DNA of 64,000 nt, from the NCBI GenBank assembly GCA_049518415.1, contig JBEKRX010000020.1:17334-81333 (forward strand), written 5' to 3'. Under the pieces are notes generated by a model that saw nothing but the letters and a program-made list of their open reading frames with translations, searched no databases and was not told where the DNA came from. Positions 44,409-52,578 of the stretch are shown here, one piece after another; position 1 is the first letter of the stretch; the number at the start of each line of letters is the position of its first letter. Source of the DNA: CAVQND01 sp049518415 (lineage in GTDB: Bacteria > Verrucomicrobiota > Verrucomicrobiia > Limisphaerales > UBA8199). The translations under genes and the position numbers were made by a program.

Positions 44409-45680
44409 TCAACCGGCGCCCAAACTTGCCGTCCGCCGCAATAAATCCAGGGCCTGTTGTGCGGTCACCTCTTTGAAGGTCTCCCGGTCGTAGGGATTGA
44501 AATGGCGCTCGACCAGTGTTGGGAACGGGCCGGCCAGACTGACGAAGACCGTGCCGACGGGTTTGGCCGCCGTGCCCCCGGCGGGACCGGCGATGCCCGT
44601 GACCGACAGGGCATAATCCGCCCCGGTTTCCCGCCGGGCGCCTTCGGCCATCTCCCGCCCGACCGGCTCGCTCACTGCGCCGTGCTGGGCGATGGTCTCC
44701 GGCCGCACACCCAGGAACTTCCGCTTGGCGTCATTGCTGTAAGTGACCAGCGCCGCCAGCAGCACCGCCGAGGCGCCGGGCACATTGGTCACCCGGTGAG
44801 CAATGCAGCCGCCGGTGCAGGACTCCGCCAGGGCGAGCGTCTGGTTCCGCGCCGTCAGCAAACGAACCAGCACGGCCTCCAACTCCTCTTCTCCCACCGC
44901 ATAGAGGCGCGGACCGAGGAGGTTGGCAACAATCCGCCCGGCTTCGTCCACCCGCTCCTGGGCGCCCGCCCCCCTGGCAGCCAGCCGCACATCCACTTGC
45001 CCGGGCCGCGCGCAATACCCAAGCTCAAGGCCCGCCTGGACCAGTGCCTGCAACGGACCGCCGATGGTCTCCTCGACCACCGACTCCCCAAGGCCGGTCG
45101 TCCTGAGGGTGCGGCTAACAAACTGGTCCGCCGGCGGCAACACCCGCGCCAGGAACGGCGCCACTGAATCGCTAAACAGGGGCCGCAATTCCCGGGGCGG
45201 GCCGGGCAGCAGGATGAGCCAACTGGACCTGCCCCCGCTGCGAAAGGGACTGGGGGCGACCTCCAGGGCCAGGCCCGGCGCCGTGCCGTGCAGATTCGGC
45301 AAAACCACCGCCCCGTCGGGCACCATCGCCTGCGCCCGCGTCCGCTCCGGCATGGCGCGGTGGCGGGCCTCAAAGAACTCCTTGAGGCGGGCGCGCAGGG
45401 CGGGGTCTTCGCGCAATGGCCGCCCGAGCATCCGGGCAAGGCATTCCCGCGTCAGGTCGTCCGAGGTCGGGCCCAGGCCGCCGGTCGTGATGACCAGGTC
45501 GGCGCGAGCCAGCGCCTCGCGCGCGGCCTGCTGGATGGCCGGTCCGCTATCCGGCACCGCCACCTGGCGGCTGACGGAGTATCCCAAATCAGTCAGGCGA
45601 CGGCAGAGCCACTGCTGGTGCGTATTGAGCACCCGGCCCAGCAGCAGTTCGCTGCCGGTGTTGATCAATTCCACGTTCAT
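44409..45680 (-). CDS. cinA: CinA, NMN amidohydrolase / competence-damage protein
   Basis: This is a 423-residue cytoplasmic protein of pyridine nucleotide recycling. The ATG at 45680 begins MNVELINTGSELLLGR, the MoCF/COG1058 domain start, with VITTGGLGPTSDDLTRE and LLPGPPREL. The C-terminal amidase domain has ALAESCTGGCIAHRVT, AALVTYSNDAKRKFLGV, GAVSEPVGREMAEGAR and ALSVTGIAGPAGGT, all CinA-specific. Both domains are complete, so deamidase and pyrophosphatase activities are expected. An ORF start 36 bp upstream lies in a tandem repeat (45695-45734) and is rejected. It sits between the histidine kinase and the TPR gene. Confidence 0.93.
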   Translation of the reverse strand: MNVELINTGSELLLGRVLNTHQQWLCRRLTDLGYSVSRQVAVPDSGPAIQQAAREALARADLVITTGGLGPTSDDLTRECLARMLGRPLREDPALRARLKEFFEARHRAMPERTRAQAMVPDGAVVLPNLHGTAPGLALEVAPSPFRSGGRSSWLILLPGPPRELRPLFSDSVAPFLARVLPPADQFVSRTLRTTGLGESVVEETIGGPLQALVQAGLELGYCARPGQVDVRLAARGAGAQERVDEAGRIVANLLGPRLYAVGEEELEAVLVRLLTARNQTLALAESCTGGCIAHRVTNVPGASAVLLAALVTYSNDAKRKFLGVRPETIAQHGAVSEPVGREMAEGARRETGADYALSVTGIAGPAGGTAAKPVGTVFVSLAGPFPTLVERHFNPYDRETFKEVTAQQALDLLRRTASLGAG

Positions 45681-45694
45681 GCTGCACAAGCTTA

Positions 45695-45734
45695 GAGTCC
45701 AAAGTCCAAACGCCAAAGTCCAAAGTCCAAACGC
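45695..45734. repeat. Short tandem repeat upstream of cinA
   Basis: The unit AAAGTCCAAACGC occurs twice with a further partial copy (GAGTCCAAAGTCC) just before the cinA start on the minus strand. It is low-complexity intergenic sequence of the kind that seeds spurious reading frames. Confidence 0.7.
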
Positions 45735-45785
45735 TGCGCGCGGCCTGGAAGCCAGGAGCGGACGGGCGTTGGCACGGCCAGCCGC

Positions 45786-47513
45786 TCAAACCGGCAGGAC
45801 GATGGTCACGGTGGTGCCCTGGCCGGGAGGGGACTTGATTTTGACCTTGCCGTGATGCGTCTCGACGACCCGGCCGACGATGGCCAGCCCCAGGCCCGTG
45901 CCCTTGGCTTTGGTCGTGCCCAGGACCGAGGTGAAGGCGCGGCGGCGCTGTTCCTGGCTCATGCCCGGCCCGGTGTCTTTGAACTGCACCGCCACGTGGG
46001 TCGGGTGCCCGGCCCCGGGCGGGGCCGAGAGGGAACGGGAGGTGATGGTGAGCGTACCGCCGGCGGGCATGGCCTCGGCGGCGTTGAGGATGAGGTTGAG
46101 AAAGGCCTGTTCGAGTTGGGGGGCGTCGCCCATCACGCTGGGCAGGGTGGGCTGGAGCTGGCGTTGGAGTTGGACTTTCTGGTGGCTGAGCCTGTGGCGG
46201 ACGAGCAGGCCCAGTTCATCGATCAACTCGTTCAGGTTCACCGGGGCCAACTGGGGCTCGGTCGTGCGGGCGAAATCGAGGATCTGCTCGACGATGCGGT
46301 TGAGGTGTTCGATCTTTTCACCGATGATGCGGGCGTCCTGGGCGCGGGGGTCGCCGGCGGAGAACTTCAGGTCCAGCGAATGGTAGAGCATCTTCATCAC
46401 GGTGAGCGGGTTGCGGATTTCGTGGGCCACCTCGGCGGCCAGCAGGCCCAGTGCGGACAGCTTTTCGTTCTGGCGCAACTGCTCTTCGACGTCCACCACC
46501 CGCTCGTAAAGCCGGGCCTTTTCAATGGCGATGGCGGACAGCTCGGCCAGGGCGGAGAGGATGCGGATCTCCTCGTTGGAAAAGCTGTAGGGTCGGCCCG
46601 TATAGACGCTGAGGGTGCCGATGGCCTGGCCGGCGAAGAGGAGCGGCACGCTGAGCAGGGCCACCAACCCCTCGAGCCGCGCCACCTCGACGCGCTGGTA
46701 GCGGCTGGAGACCTGCACGTTTTCGATTTGCATCGGTTTTTTTCGGCGGACGACGATGCCCAGGAGGCTCTCATCGGCGGCCAGGCGGGGTTGGTGGAGG
46801 TAGGCCTGCCCCGCCCCGTAGCTGGCCCGCAGCTCGAGCCACTGGCGGCTCTGGTCCAGGAGCATCAGGGCGCACATCTTGGCCTGCATCAGCAGGCAGG
46901 CCTCCTGGGTGATGACCTTGAGGGCGTCATCGAGATGGAGGGTGGAATTGATGGTCTGGCTGACGGTGAGGAGCGATTCGAAGAGGCCCACCTTGAGGCG
47001 GAGTTGCTCGTAAAGCCAGGTGTGGTGAATGACGCGGGCGGCCTGCGCGGCGAGGGCCTCGAGCAGTTCCTGGTCATCCGCGCTGAAGGCCGCCGGCGCG
47101 TCCGCGTCCACGTTCAGCACCCCGCGCACCTGCCCGTTGACCTCCAGCGGCACGGCCAGTTCGGAACGGACCTCCGGCCGCACCATGATGTAGCGCGCGT
47201 CCTGGGAGACGTCTCCCACCCGCGCCGGTTTGCCCGTGCGGGCCACCCACCCGGTCAGGCCCTCGCCCACCCGCAGCTTCAACTGGGCGGCGGCGGCCGG
47301 CAACCCGTGCGAGGCGTGAATCTCCAGCAGGCCGTTGGTGGGATTGATGAGCACCATCGAGCCGCTGGCCGCCCGCATGAGCCGCACCGCTTCTTTCAGA
47401 ATCAATTGCAGCGCCTCCTGGGGATCGAGCGTCGAATGAATCACGTTCCCCACCTGGTAGAGCAGACTCAACCGCTCCCAGCGCGCCCTCAACTCGGCCA
47501 ACTCATCACTCAT
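45786..47513 (-). CDS. Double-GAF sensor histidine kinase
   Basis: This is a 575-residue soluble histidine kinase. Two GAF domains come first (about residues 20-165 and 180-330: VLINPTNGLLEIHAS with LRVGEGLTGWVARTGKP; MLLDQSRQWLELRAS with VSSRYQRVEVARLEGLVAL). A short coiled linker leads to the HisKA box AEVAHEIRNPLT (His near 363) and the HATPase domain with NLILNAAEAMP (N box), DTGPGMS (G1) and GTGLGLAIV (G2). No membrane segment or receiver is present. No partner regulator lies next to it; the NarL-type regulator at 56.5 kb could be its partner. The signal is unknown. Confidence 0.92.
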   Translation of the reverse strand: MSDELAELRARWERLSLLYQVGNVIHSTLDPQEALQLILKEAVRLMRAASGSMVLINPTNGLLEIHASHGLPAAAAQLKLRVGEGLTGWVARTGKPARVGDVSQDARYIMVRPEVRSELAVPLEVNGQVRGVLNVDADAPAAFSADDQELLEALAAQAARVIHHTWLYEQLRLKVGLFESLLTVSQTINSTLHLDDALKVITQEACLLMQAKMCALMLLDQSRQWLELRASYGAGQAYLHQPRLAADESLLGIVVRRKKPMQIENVQVSSRYQRVEVARLEGLVALLSVPLLFAGQAIGTLSVYTGRPYSFSNEEIRILSALAELSAIAIEKARLYERVVDVEEQLRQNEKLSALGLLAAEVAHEIRNPLTVMKMLYHSLDLKFSAGDPRAQDARIIGEKIEHLNRIVEQILDFARTTEPQLAPVNLNELIDELGLLVRHRLSHQKVQLQRQLQPTLPSVMGDAPQLEQAFLNLILNAAEAMPAGGTLTITSRSLSAPPGAGHPTHVAVQFKDTGPGMSQEQRRRAFTSVLGTTKAKGTGLGLAIVGRVVETHHGKVKIKSPPGQGTTVTIVLPV

Positions 47514-47602
47514 TTCTTGTAGTTGACAGTTGGCAGTTGACAGCCAACGAACCCGGGGCGCCTGGACATCGCTTACCGATGCTGTAACTCATTTAACTCA
47601 TT

Positions 47603-47764
47603 ATTCCAATTCGCGTTCAAGATGGCACTAATTCGCTTGTCCTTTGGGCCTCTGGCTTCGTTGCTCGCTCGTTGCAGATCGCTGCGGATATGCGCCTCGC
47701 TCGCGCCTCGCCAGCGGCCCAAAGTCCTGCGCGCCTTAGTGCCATCTTGAACGCTCGTTGGAAT
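47603..47764. repeat. 162-bp inverted-repeat element
   Basis: Arms of 54-55 bp (47603-47656 and 47710-47764) are near-complementary, including shared blocks GCGTTCAAGATGGCACTAA, TTTGGGCC and CTGGC, around a 53-bp loop. The ends read ATTCCAA and TTGGAAT. A 66-residue reading frame on the minus strand within it has no family features. It fills the gap between the histidine kinase and the LptF/G gene. It could be a MITE-like element or fold as a long hairpin RNA. Confidence 0.8.
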
Positions 47765-47810
47765 TAAAGCCATGTCACGATGTAACCATGTGATCCTTGT
47801 AACTCAACCC

Positions 47811-48944
47811 CTATCGCACGCGGGCCGTGAGGGCCAGCCCGGCGAGGCCGAACGCGAGGTTGGGGAGCCAGCCAGCCAGCCAGGGCAGCAGATAGCCGCC
47901 GGCGCCGAGCGCCAGGGTGAGTTGCTGCAGGACGAAATAAGCAAAACAGATGACGATGCTGCCGGCCACGCCCACGAAGACATTGCGCCGGGCGGAAGCG
48001 GCGCCGAAAGGAATCGCGATGAGTACCACCACCAGGCACGTCCACGGGGCGGCCAGGCGCCCGTGCAACTTGGTGTAAAGCCAGGAGCGGAGGAAGGGCG
48101 GCGGGTTGGGGTGCAGGCGGAGGTAATTGAGGATTTCGGCAATCGACATGTCCGATTTCTTGGTCTTGGCGCCGCCGGGCAGGGAGAGGCTGCTGCTGAT
48201 CTTGATTTCGCTCTTGATCTGTTCGGGGGTCTCGGAGAAATCGGGCCTGGCCAGGACATTGGTCACGAGCACCGGCGCCGGGGGCAAGTCGGTGTGGGGG
48301 AGGGCTTCGGTTTCGACAACCTCATAGAAGGTCCAAACGCCCTGGAGCCGGACGGCACGCCGGGCATGGATCTGGAGGTAGGAGCCGTCCGGCTCGGGCC
48401 AGCCCACGACGGGGTTGAGCATCTCGCCGGTCAGGGTGTTATAGACGCCGATCATCCAGCTTCGCCCGGCCTGCTCGTTCATGAAGGGCAGGGGGCTGAC
48501 CTCGCCGGGTTTGAGGGCGCCGGCGCCGGGCCCCAGGCGTCGTCCCAGGATGCGCCTGGCGGCGTCGGCGCTGTCCGGCACGCACAGCTCATTGAGCGCG
48601 AAGGCGATCAGGCTCATGACCAATCCTACCGCCAGGTAGGGCAGCGACAGCCGCCACAGGCTCACGCCGGCCACGCGGATGGCGGTGATTTCGTTGTGAC
48701 GCGCGTGGTTGGTGAGCGTATAGAGCAGGGCCAGCAGGAGCGCCACGGGCAGGATGACCACGAGGATTTCAGGGGCCTGGACGAAGTAATACTCGGCAAT
48801 GTCCTGGGCCAGCAGACCGTTCTTCTGGAAGTCGTTCAGGTTGGCGAACAGGTCGAAGGCAATCCAGAAGATCAAAAAACCGCTGAGGCAGTAGCCGAGC
48901 GGGACCAGCAGTTCGCGCAAAAGATAACGGTCCAGCAGCCGCAT
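47811..48944 (-). CDS. LptF/LptG family permease
   Basis: This is a 377-residue inner-membrane protein of the LPS export (Lpt) ABC transporter. It opens MRLLDRYLLRELLVPLGYCL, the typical LptF/G first helix, followed by IVVILPVALLLALLYTL and NEITAIRVAGVSLWRL, the conserved coupling-helix segment. A periplasmic jellyroll lies at about 115-290, then the C-terminal helices 4-6 (WTCLVVVLIAIPFG onward). Six transmembrane helices in total are seen, as expected. LptF and LptG cannot be told apart with confidence; the partner gene is not in the window. It points to a Gram-negative, LPS-bearing cell, in line with the pagL-like gene. Confidence 0.9.
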   Translation of the reverse strand: MRLLDRYLLRELLVPLGYCLSGFLIFWIAFDLFANLNDFQKNGLLAQDIAEYYFVQAPEILVVILPVALLLALLYTLTNHARHNEITAIRVAGVSLWRLSLPYLAVGLVMSLIAFALNELCVPDSADAARRILGRRLGPGAGALKPGEVSPLPFMNEQAGRSWMIGVYNTLTGEMLNPVVGWPEPDGSYLQIHARRAVRLQGVWTFYEVVETEALPHTDLPPAPVLVTNVLARPDFSETPEQIKSEIKISSSLSLPGGAKTKKSDMSIAEILNYLRLHPNPPPFLRSWLYTKLHGRLAAPWTCLVVVLIAIPFGAASARRNVFVGVAGSIVICFAYFVLQQLTLALGAGGYLLPWLAGWLPNLAFGLAGLALTARVR

Positions 48945-49000
48945 TCAACGCCAAGCTTACCAGGGGCGAGCCTCAAGGCAAGCGGCGCAATTCTCCGGCC

Positions 49001-49022
49001 GGGACGCGTTCCAGCGCGTCCC
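49001..49022. repeat. GC hairpin GGGACGCG/CGCGTCCC
   Basis: An 8-bp perfect stem with a 6-nt loop lies in the gap between the LptF/G and pseudopilin genes. No T-run follows, so a factor-independent terminator is doubtful. Confidence 0.5.
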
Positions 49023-49263
49023 TGCCAACTGGGCGCCGACACTCAGCGCGCCGAGGCCTGCCAGACTCCCGCCGGCTTGTCACGCGCCCAGTTTTGGCTT
49101 TCCAGTTGCTTGCCTTTTATTGCTTGCAAGTGCTCCGGGCAATTTGATAAGGCTGGAGGCATGGCACCGGAGTTGCGCTTCTGCCGCCCTGGTCCAACTG
49201 CTGGCCGGCGCCGGCCTTCGGATGGGGCGAGCCGCGAGAAGCATTACAACCTTTTTTGCGGGT

Positions 49264-50088
49264 ATGCCTGGGTCGAATCCTGAATTCAGACCGTTTCGCG
49301 CGAAGCCCACCCGCCCGCGCCGGGTGCGCGGGCGGGCGTTCACGCTCATCGAGCTGCTGGTCGTCATCGCCATTATCGCCATCCTGGCGGCCTTGCTGCT
49401 GCCCGCGCTGGCCGCGGCCAAGGAGAAGGGCAAACGTGCCCAATGCCTCAGCAACCTGCGTCAGTTGGCGGTCGGGGTAAACGGCTATGCGGTGGACAAC
49501 CAGGACAAAGTGCTTCATGCCCGGGACATCCCCGGCAGCGAGAACTTGTTTGTCCAGGTCTGCCTCAATCCGCCCGAGCAGGCCGCCGCGGCGAGCGCCG
49601 GGTTGCTGGTCCAATCCAACGTTTCGTCCATCTGGACCTGCCCGAACCGCCCCGGGTTTCCGCTTTACGAACCGTCTTACCCCCAGTGGGACATCGGCTA
49701 TCAGTACTTTGGCGGCATCACCAACTGGCACAACCCCGCCGGCGACTTCGCCCCGTACAGTCCGCTCAAGCTGACGCAGGCCAAGCCCACTTGGGCCCTG
49801 GCGGCCGACAGCGTCTGCAAGATCGATGGCGCCTGGGGCCTGCCGCCGGGCACCGCCCGGGACGACATTATCTATTCCAATACGCCCCAGCACCAAGGCG
49901 GGCGCTCCAAAGTCCCGCAAGGCGGCAACGAAGCCTTCGTCGACGGTTCGGCGCGGTGGGTCCGATTCCAGCAGATGCTTTACCTCACCACGTGGACCAC
50001 AGACGGGACTCGCATCTATTATTTCTATCAGGACGATCTGCCGCCGGCCATCCGGAACGTCATTGGGCAACTCCGGGCAAAACCCTGA
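49264..50088 (+). CDS. Type II secretion pseudopilin-like protein (H-X9-DG type)
   Basis: This is a 274-residue protein with a prepilin N-terminus. The cleavage and helix motif is GRAFTLIELLVVIAIIAILAAL, cut by a prepilin peptidase before the Phe, followed by LLPALAAAKEKGKRAQCLSNLRQL, a line conserved in verrucomicrobial pseudopilins. The C-terminal domain ends in a variant of the His/Asp-Gly motif (NTPQHQGG to AFVDGSARWV). The ATG at 49264 is preferred over upstream starts, giving a basic leader of about 23 residues; an ATG at 49222 is possible. Such proteins occur in dozens of copies per genome; a role in secretion or surface display is inferred. Confidence 0.85.
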   Translation: MPGSNPEFRPFRAKPTRPRRVRGRAFTLIELLVVIAIIAILAALLLPALAAAKEKGKRAQCLSNLRQLAVGVNGYAVDNQDKVLHARDIPGSENLFVQVCLNPPEQAAAASAGLLVQSNVSSIWTCPNRPGFPLYEPSYPQWDIGYQYFGGITNWHNPAGDFAPYSPLKLTQAKPTWALAADSVCKIDGAWGLPPGTARDDIIYSNTPQHQGGRSKVPQGGNEAFVDGSARWVRFQQMLYLTTWTTDGTRIYYFYQDDLPPAIRNVIGQLRAKP

Positions 50089-50136
50089 TAGCCTGATAAC
50101 CGCTCCAACGCTCTGGCGCTTGGACGCTTCGACGGT

Positions 50137-52107
50137 TCAACGCTTCAACGACTGCCTCCCCGCTTCCAGCGCGGCGGTGATACATTCCGCATCGTACACG
50201 CACCCCGCCCAGGTTCCGCCGCTGGCCGATTGCAGGGCGGCCCAGAGCCGGGTGTCCTCCGGCAGGGCGGGATGGGGCGCAAGGTCTTTTCGGGAGGGAC
50301 GGCCTGCCAGGACCCGCGCGCCTTGCTCCGGACTGAACCGGCGCGCGCCCTCGCCCACCAGGTCAATGCTCCCGTCGACCCGGCGGGGGTCAATCCAGAT
50401 TTGGATGACATCGCCGTCCAGGACCTTGCCGAGCGGGCCGCCGGCCAGTCCTTCGGGCCCGATGTGGCCGATGCACGCCCCGGTAGAGACGCCGGAGAAA
50501 CGGGCGTCGGTCAGCAAAGCCACCCGGTTGCCGCCAGGCAGTTGCTTGAGGGCGCCGGTGACCTGGTAGGTTTCCGCCATCCCGGTCCCCAGCGGTCCGA
50601 GGCCGGTCAGCACCAGCACGTCCGCCGGCTGGATGCGGCCTTGTTTGATGGCGGCCATGGCCTGGTTCTCGTTCACAAAAACCCGCGCCGGACCGGTCTT
50701 GCGGTACACCCCGTCGGCATCGAGCAGGCCGGGATCAAGGGCGGCGCTCTTGACGACCGAACCCTCGGGCGCCAGGTTGCCGCGCGGGAAGACCAGCGTG
50801 CCGGCCAGGCCCCGGTCGCGGGCCCGCTCCGGAGGCAGGATGACGTCGTCCGGCTCCACGCCGTCGTGGCGGAGCAACCATTGGCGGAAACGACGGCGCC
50901 GGGCGGAGGTCTCCCACGCATCGAGGTTCTCACCCAGGGTCCGGCCGGTGACGGTGAGCACGTCGGTCTCCAGCAACCCCAGCCGGCGGAGATGGAGCAT
51001 GACCTCCGGCACACCGCCGGCCAGGAACACGCGCACCGTTGGATGCGGCTGGGGACCGTTGGGCAGTACGCTGACCAGGCGGGGGACGCGGCGATTGATC
51101 GAAATCCAGTCCTCCACCGTGGGCCGTTTCAGGCCCGCGGCATGGGCGATGGCCGGCACGTGCAGGAGCAGGTTCGTCGAGCCGCCAAAGGCAGCGTGCA
51201 GCGCCATGGCGTTGCGAATGCTGGCGGAGCTGAGAATATCGCGCACGGGCACTTTGCGCGCCGCCAGGCGATGCAGGGCGCGGGCGGAGCGCCGGGCCAG
51301 GTCGAGCCACACCAGTTGGCCGGAAGGGGCCAGGGCCGAATGAGGCAGGGAGAGTCCCAGGGCCTCGCTGACCACCTGGGCGGTGGCGGCCGTGCCCAGG
51401 AATTGGCAGCCGCCCCCGGGCGAGGCGCAGGCGCGGCAGCCCAATTCGGCCGCCTCGGCCAGCGTGACCAATCCCTGCGCAAAGCGCGTTCCCAGCGTCT
51501 GCACCGTGCCGGCATCTTCCCCTTTGGACGGGGGCAACGTGACGCCGCCGGGAACTACCAGCCCGGGCAGGTCGCGCAGCCCGGCCACGGCCATGAGCAT
51601 CGCCGGCAAGCCCTTGTCGCAAGTCGCCACGCCCAGCACGCCGGCCCGCAACGGGAGGGAACGGGCCAGCCGCCGCAACAGCATGGCCGCATCGTTCCGA
51701 TACGGCAGGCTGTCGAACATGCCCGCCGTGCCCTGGGTGCGACCGTCGCAGGGGTCCGAGCAAAAGCCGGCCACGGGGATGGCCTGGAGCCGGCGGAATT
51801 CCTGGGCGGCGGCTTGCACGAGCAGGCCCAGCTCCCAGTGACCGGTGTGATAGCCCAGGGCAATCGGTTGGCCCTTGGGCGCGCGCAGCCCGCCCTGGGT
51901 GCTGAGGATCAGGAATTGCGGCCGCCCCGCCTCGGCCGGATTCCAGCCCATGCCCGCATTCTGGACCAGGCCGAAGATGTCGCCGCTGGGGCTGTGCCGG
52001 AGCAGGTCCTCGGTCAAAGGCAGGCTCCCGGCCGGGCCGGGGGCATGGGTCTGGACCTCGAAAATCTCCGGTGCCGGGGAATCGAAAAGCTCGTCGGCGG
52101 AACTCAT
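50137..52107 (-). CDS. yagF: YjhG/YagF-type D-xylonate dehydratase
   Basis: This is a 656-residue cytoplasmic iron-sulfur dehydratase of the IlvD/Edd family, the same length as Escherichia coli YagF and YjhG. The ATG at 52107 gives SADELFDSPAPEIFEV then LPLTEDLLRHSPSGDIFGL; the diagnostic lines SDPCDGRTQGTAGMFDSLPYRNDAA, SCxxC-like GCRACASPGGGCQFLG and TDARFSGVSTGACIGHIGPEG are present. The enzyme removes water from D-xylonate (or D-galactonate-like acids) to give 2-keto-3-deoxy acids. It is divergent from an MFS transporter and a 2-keto-3-deoxy-pentonate dehydratase-like gene, which defines a Weimberg-type pathway. The xylose dehydrogenase and lactonase are not in the window. Confidence 0.92.
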   Translation of the reverse strand: MSSADELFDSPAPEIFEVQTHAPGPAGSLPLTEDLLRHSPSGDIFGLVQNAGMGWNPAEAGRPQFLILSTQGGLRAPKGQPIALGYHTGHWELGLLVQAAAQEFRRLQAIPVAGFCSDPCDGRTQGTAGMFDSLPYRNDAAMLLRRLARSLPLRAGVLGVATCDKGLPAMLMAVAGLRDLPGLVVPGGVTLPPSKGEDAGTVQTLGTRFAQGLVTLAEAAELGCRACASPGGGCQFLGTAATAQVVSEALGLSLPHSALAPSGQLVWLDLARRSARALHRLAARKVPVRDILSSASIRNAMALHAAFGGSTNLLLHVPAIAHAAGLKRPTVEDWISINRRVPRLVSVLPNGPQPHPTVRVFLAGGVPEVMLHLRRLGLLETDVLTVTGRTLGENLDAWETSARRRRFRQWLLRHDGVEPDDVILPPERARDRGLAGTLVFPRGNLAPEGSVVKSAALDPGLLDADGVYRKTGPARVFVNENQAMAAIKQGRIQPADVLVLTGLGPLGTGMAETYQVTGALKQLPGGNRVALLTDARFSGVSTGACIGHIGPEGLAGGPLGKVLDGDVIQIWIDPRRVDGSIDLVGEGARRFSPEQGARVLAGRPSRKDLAPHPALPEDTRLWAALQSASGGTWAGCVYDAECITAALEAGRQSLKR

Positions 52108-52158
52108 TATGCCATTGAAGCAGTACGAGGCGGAGAGACAAGGAAAAGCCCCTTCCAT

Positions 52159-52186
52159 TCTGATTCCGACGCGAATTGGAATCAGA
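52159..52186. promoter_or_regulatory. Inverted repeat in the xylonate operon divergent region
   Basis: TCTGATTCC and GGAATCAGA (9-bp perfect arms, 10-bp spacer) lie 52 bp upstream of the dehydratase start. It could be an operator, but its core is also one copy of a 20-bp motif found at other places in the window, so it may just be an intergenic repeat. Confidence 0.45.
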
Positions 52187-52204
52187 CGCATTTTGGGGAC
52201 GGAA

Positions 52205-52422
52205 TTTTGGACGAAAAATGCCAATGCAGCCAATCCAGCCAATGCAGCCAATGGAGGAATTGGCGGAATTGGCTTTTGGCGGAGAAGCATTTCACTTTTT
52301 TGGTGGCCTTTCTGGCTCTTTATCTTAATCCTTGCTCCTGATCTTACATTAGATTAAGAGATTAGGAATAGGATTAGGATTAAGATTAGGATTAAGATTA
52401 GGATCAGGATTAAGATTAGGAG
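52205..52422. repeat. Tandem repeats in the xylonate divergent region
   Basis: Two low-complexity blocks fill the gap between the divergent genes: AATGCAGCC/AATCCAGCC type repeats at about 52211-52265, and telomere-like GGATTA/AGATTA hexamers at about 52349-52422. Together with the inverted repeat at 52159-52186 they make up most of the 470-bp gap between 52107 and 52579. Confidence 0.75.
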
Positions 52423-52578
52423 GGACCACTCAAAAAAGTGAAATGCTCCCGCCGGAGACGGGAGATGAGGCGCGGGTGACGCTGGCAGGCGGCGAAGAAG
52501 TTGCCGGCCAGGAGCTGCAGCCAATTGGTATGGACGCGCGGCACTGCGCTTGGTAGAGAACTGCCGACGGCTGCAGTT

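Noticed and set aside
45852..47522. 556-residue plus-strand ORF
   Set aside because: Antisense of the histidine kinase, rich in Gly and His with no domain.
47573..47773. 66-residue protein
   Set aside because: The frame lies within the 162-bp inverted repeat and shows no coding features.
50230..52341. 703-residue plus-strand ORF
   Set aside because: Antisense of the xylonate dehydratase; no signal or family motif.
52349..52422. Real telomere or replicon end
   Set aside because: The hexamer tract is internal, short and imperfect, flanked by normal genes.
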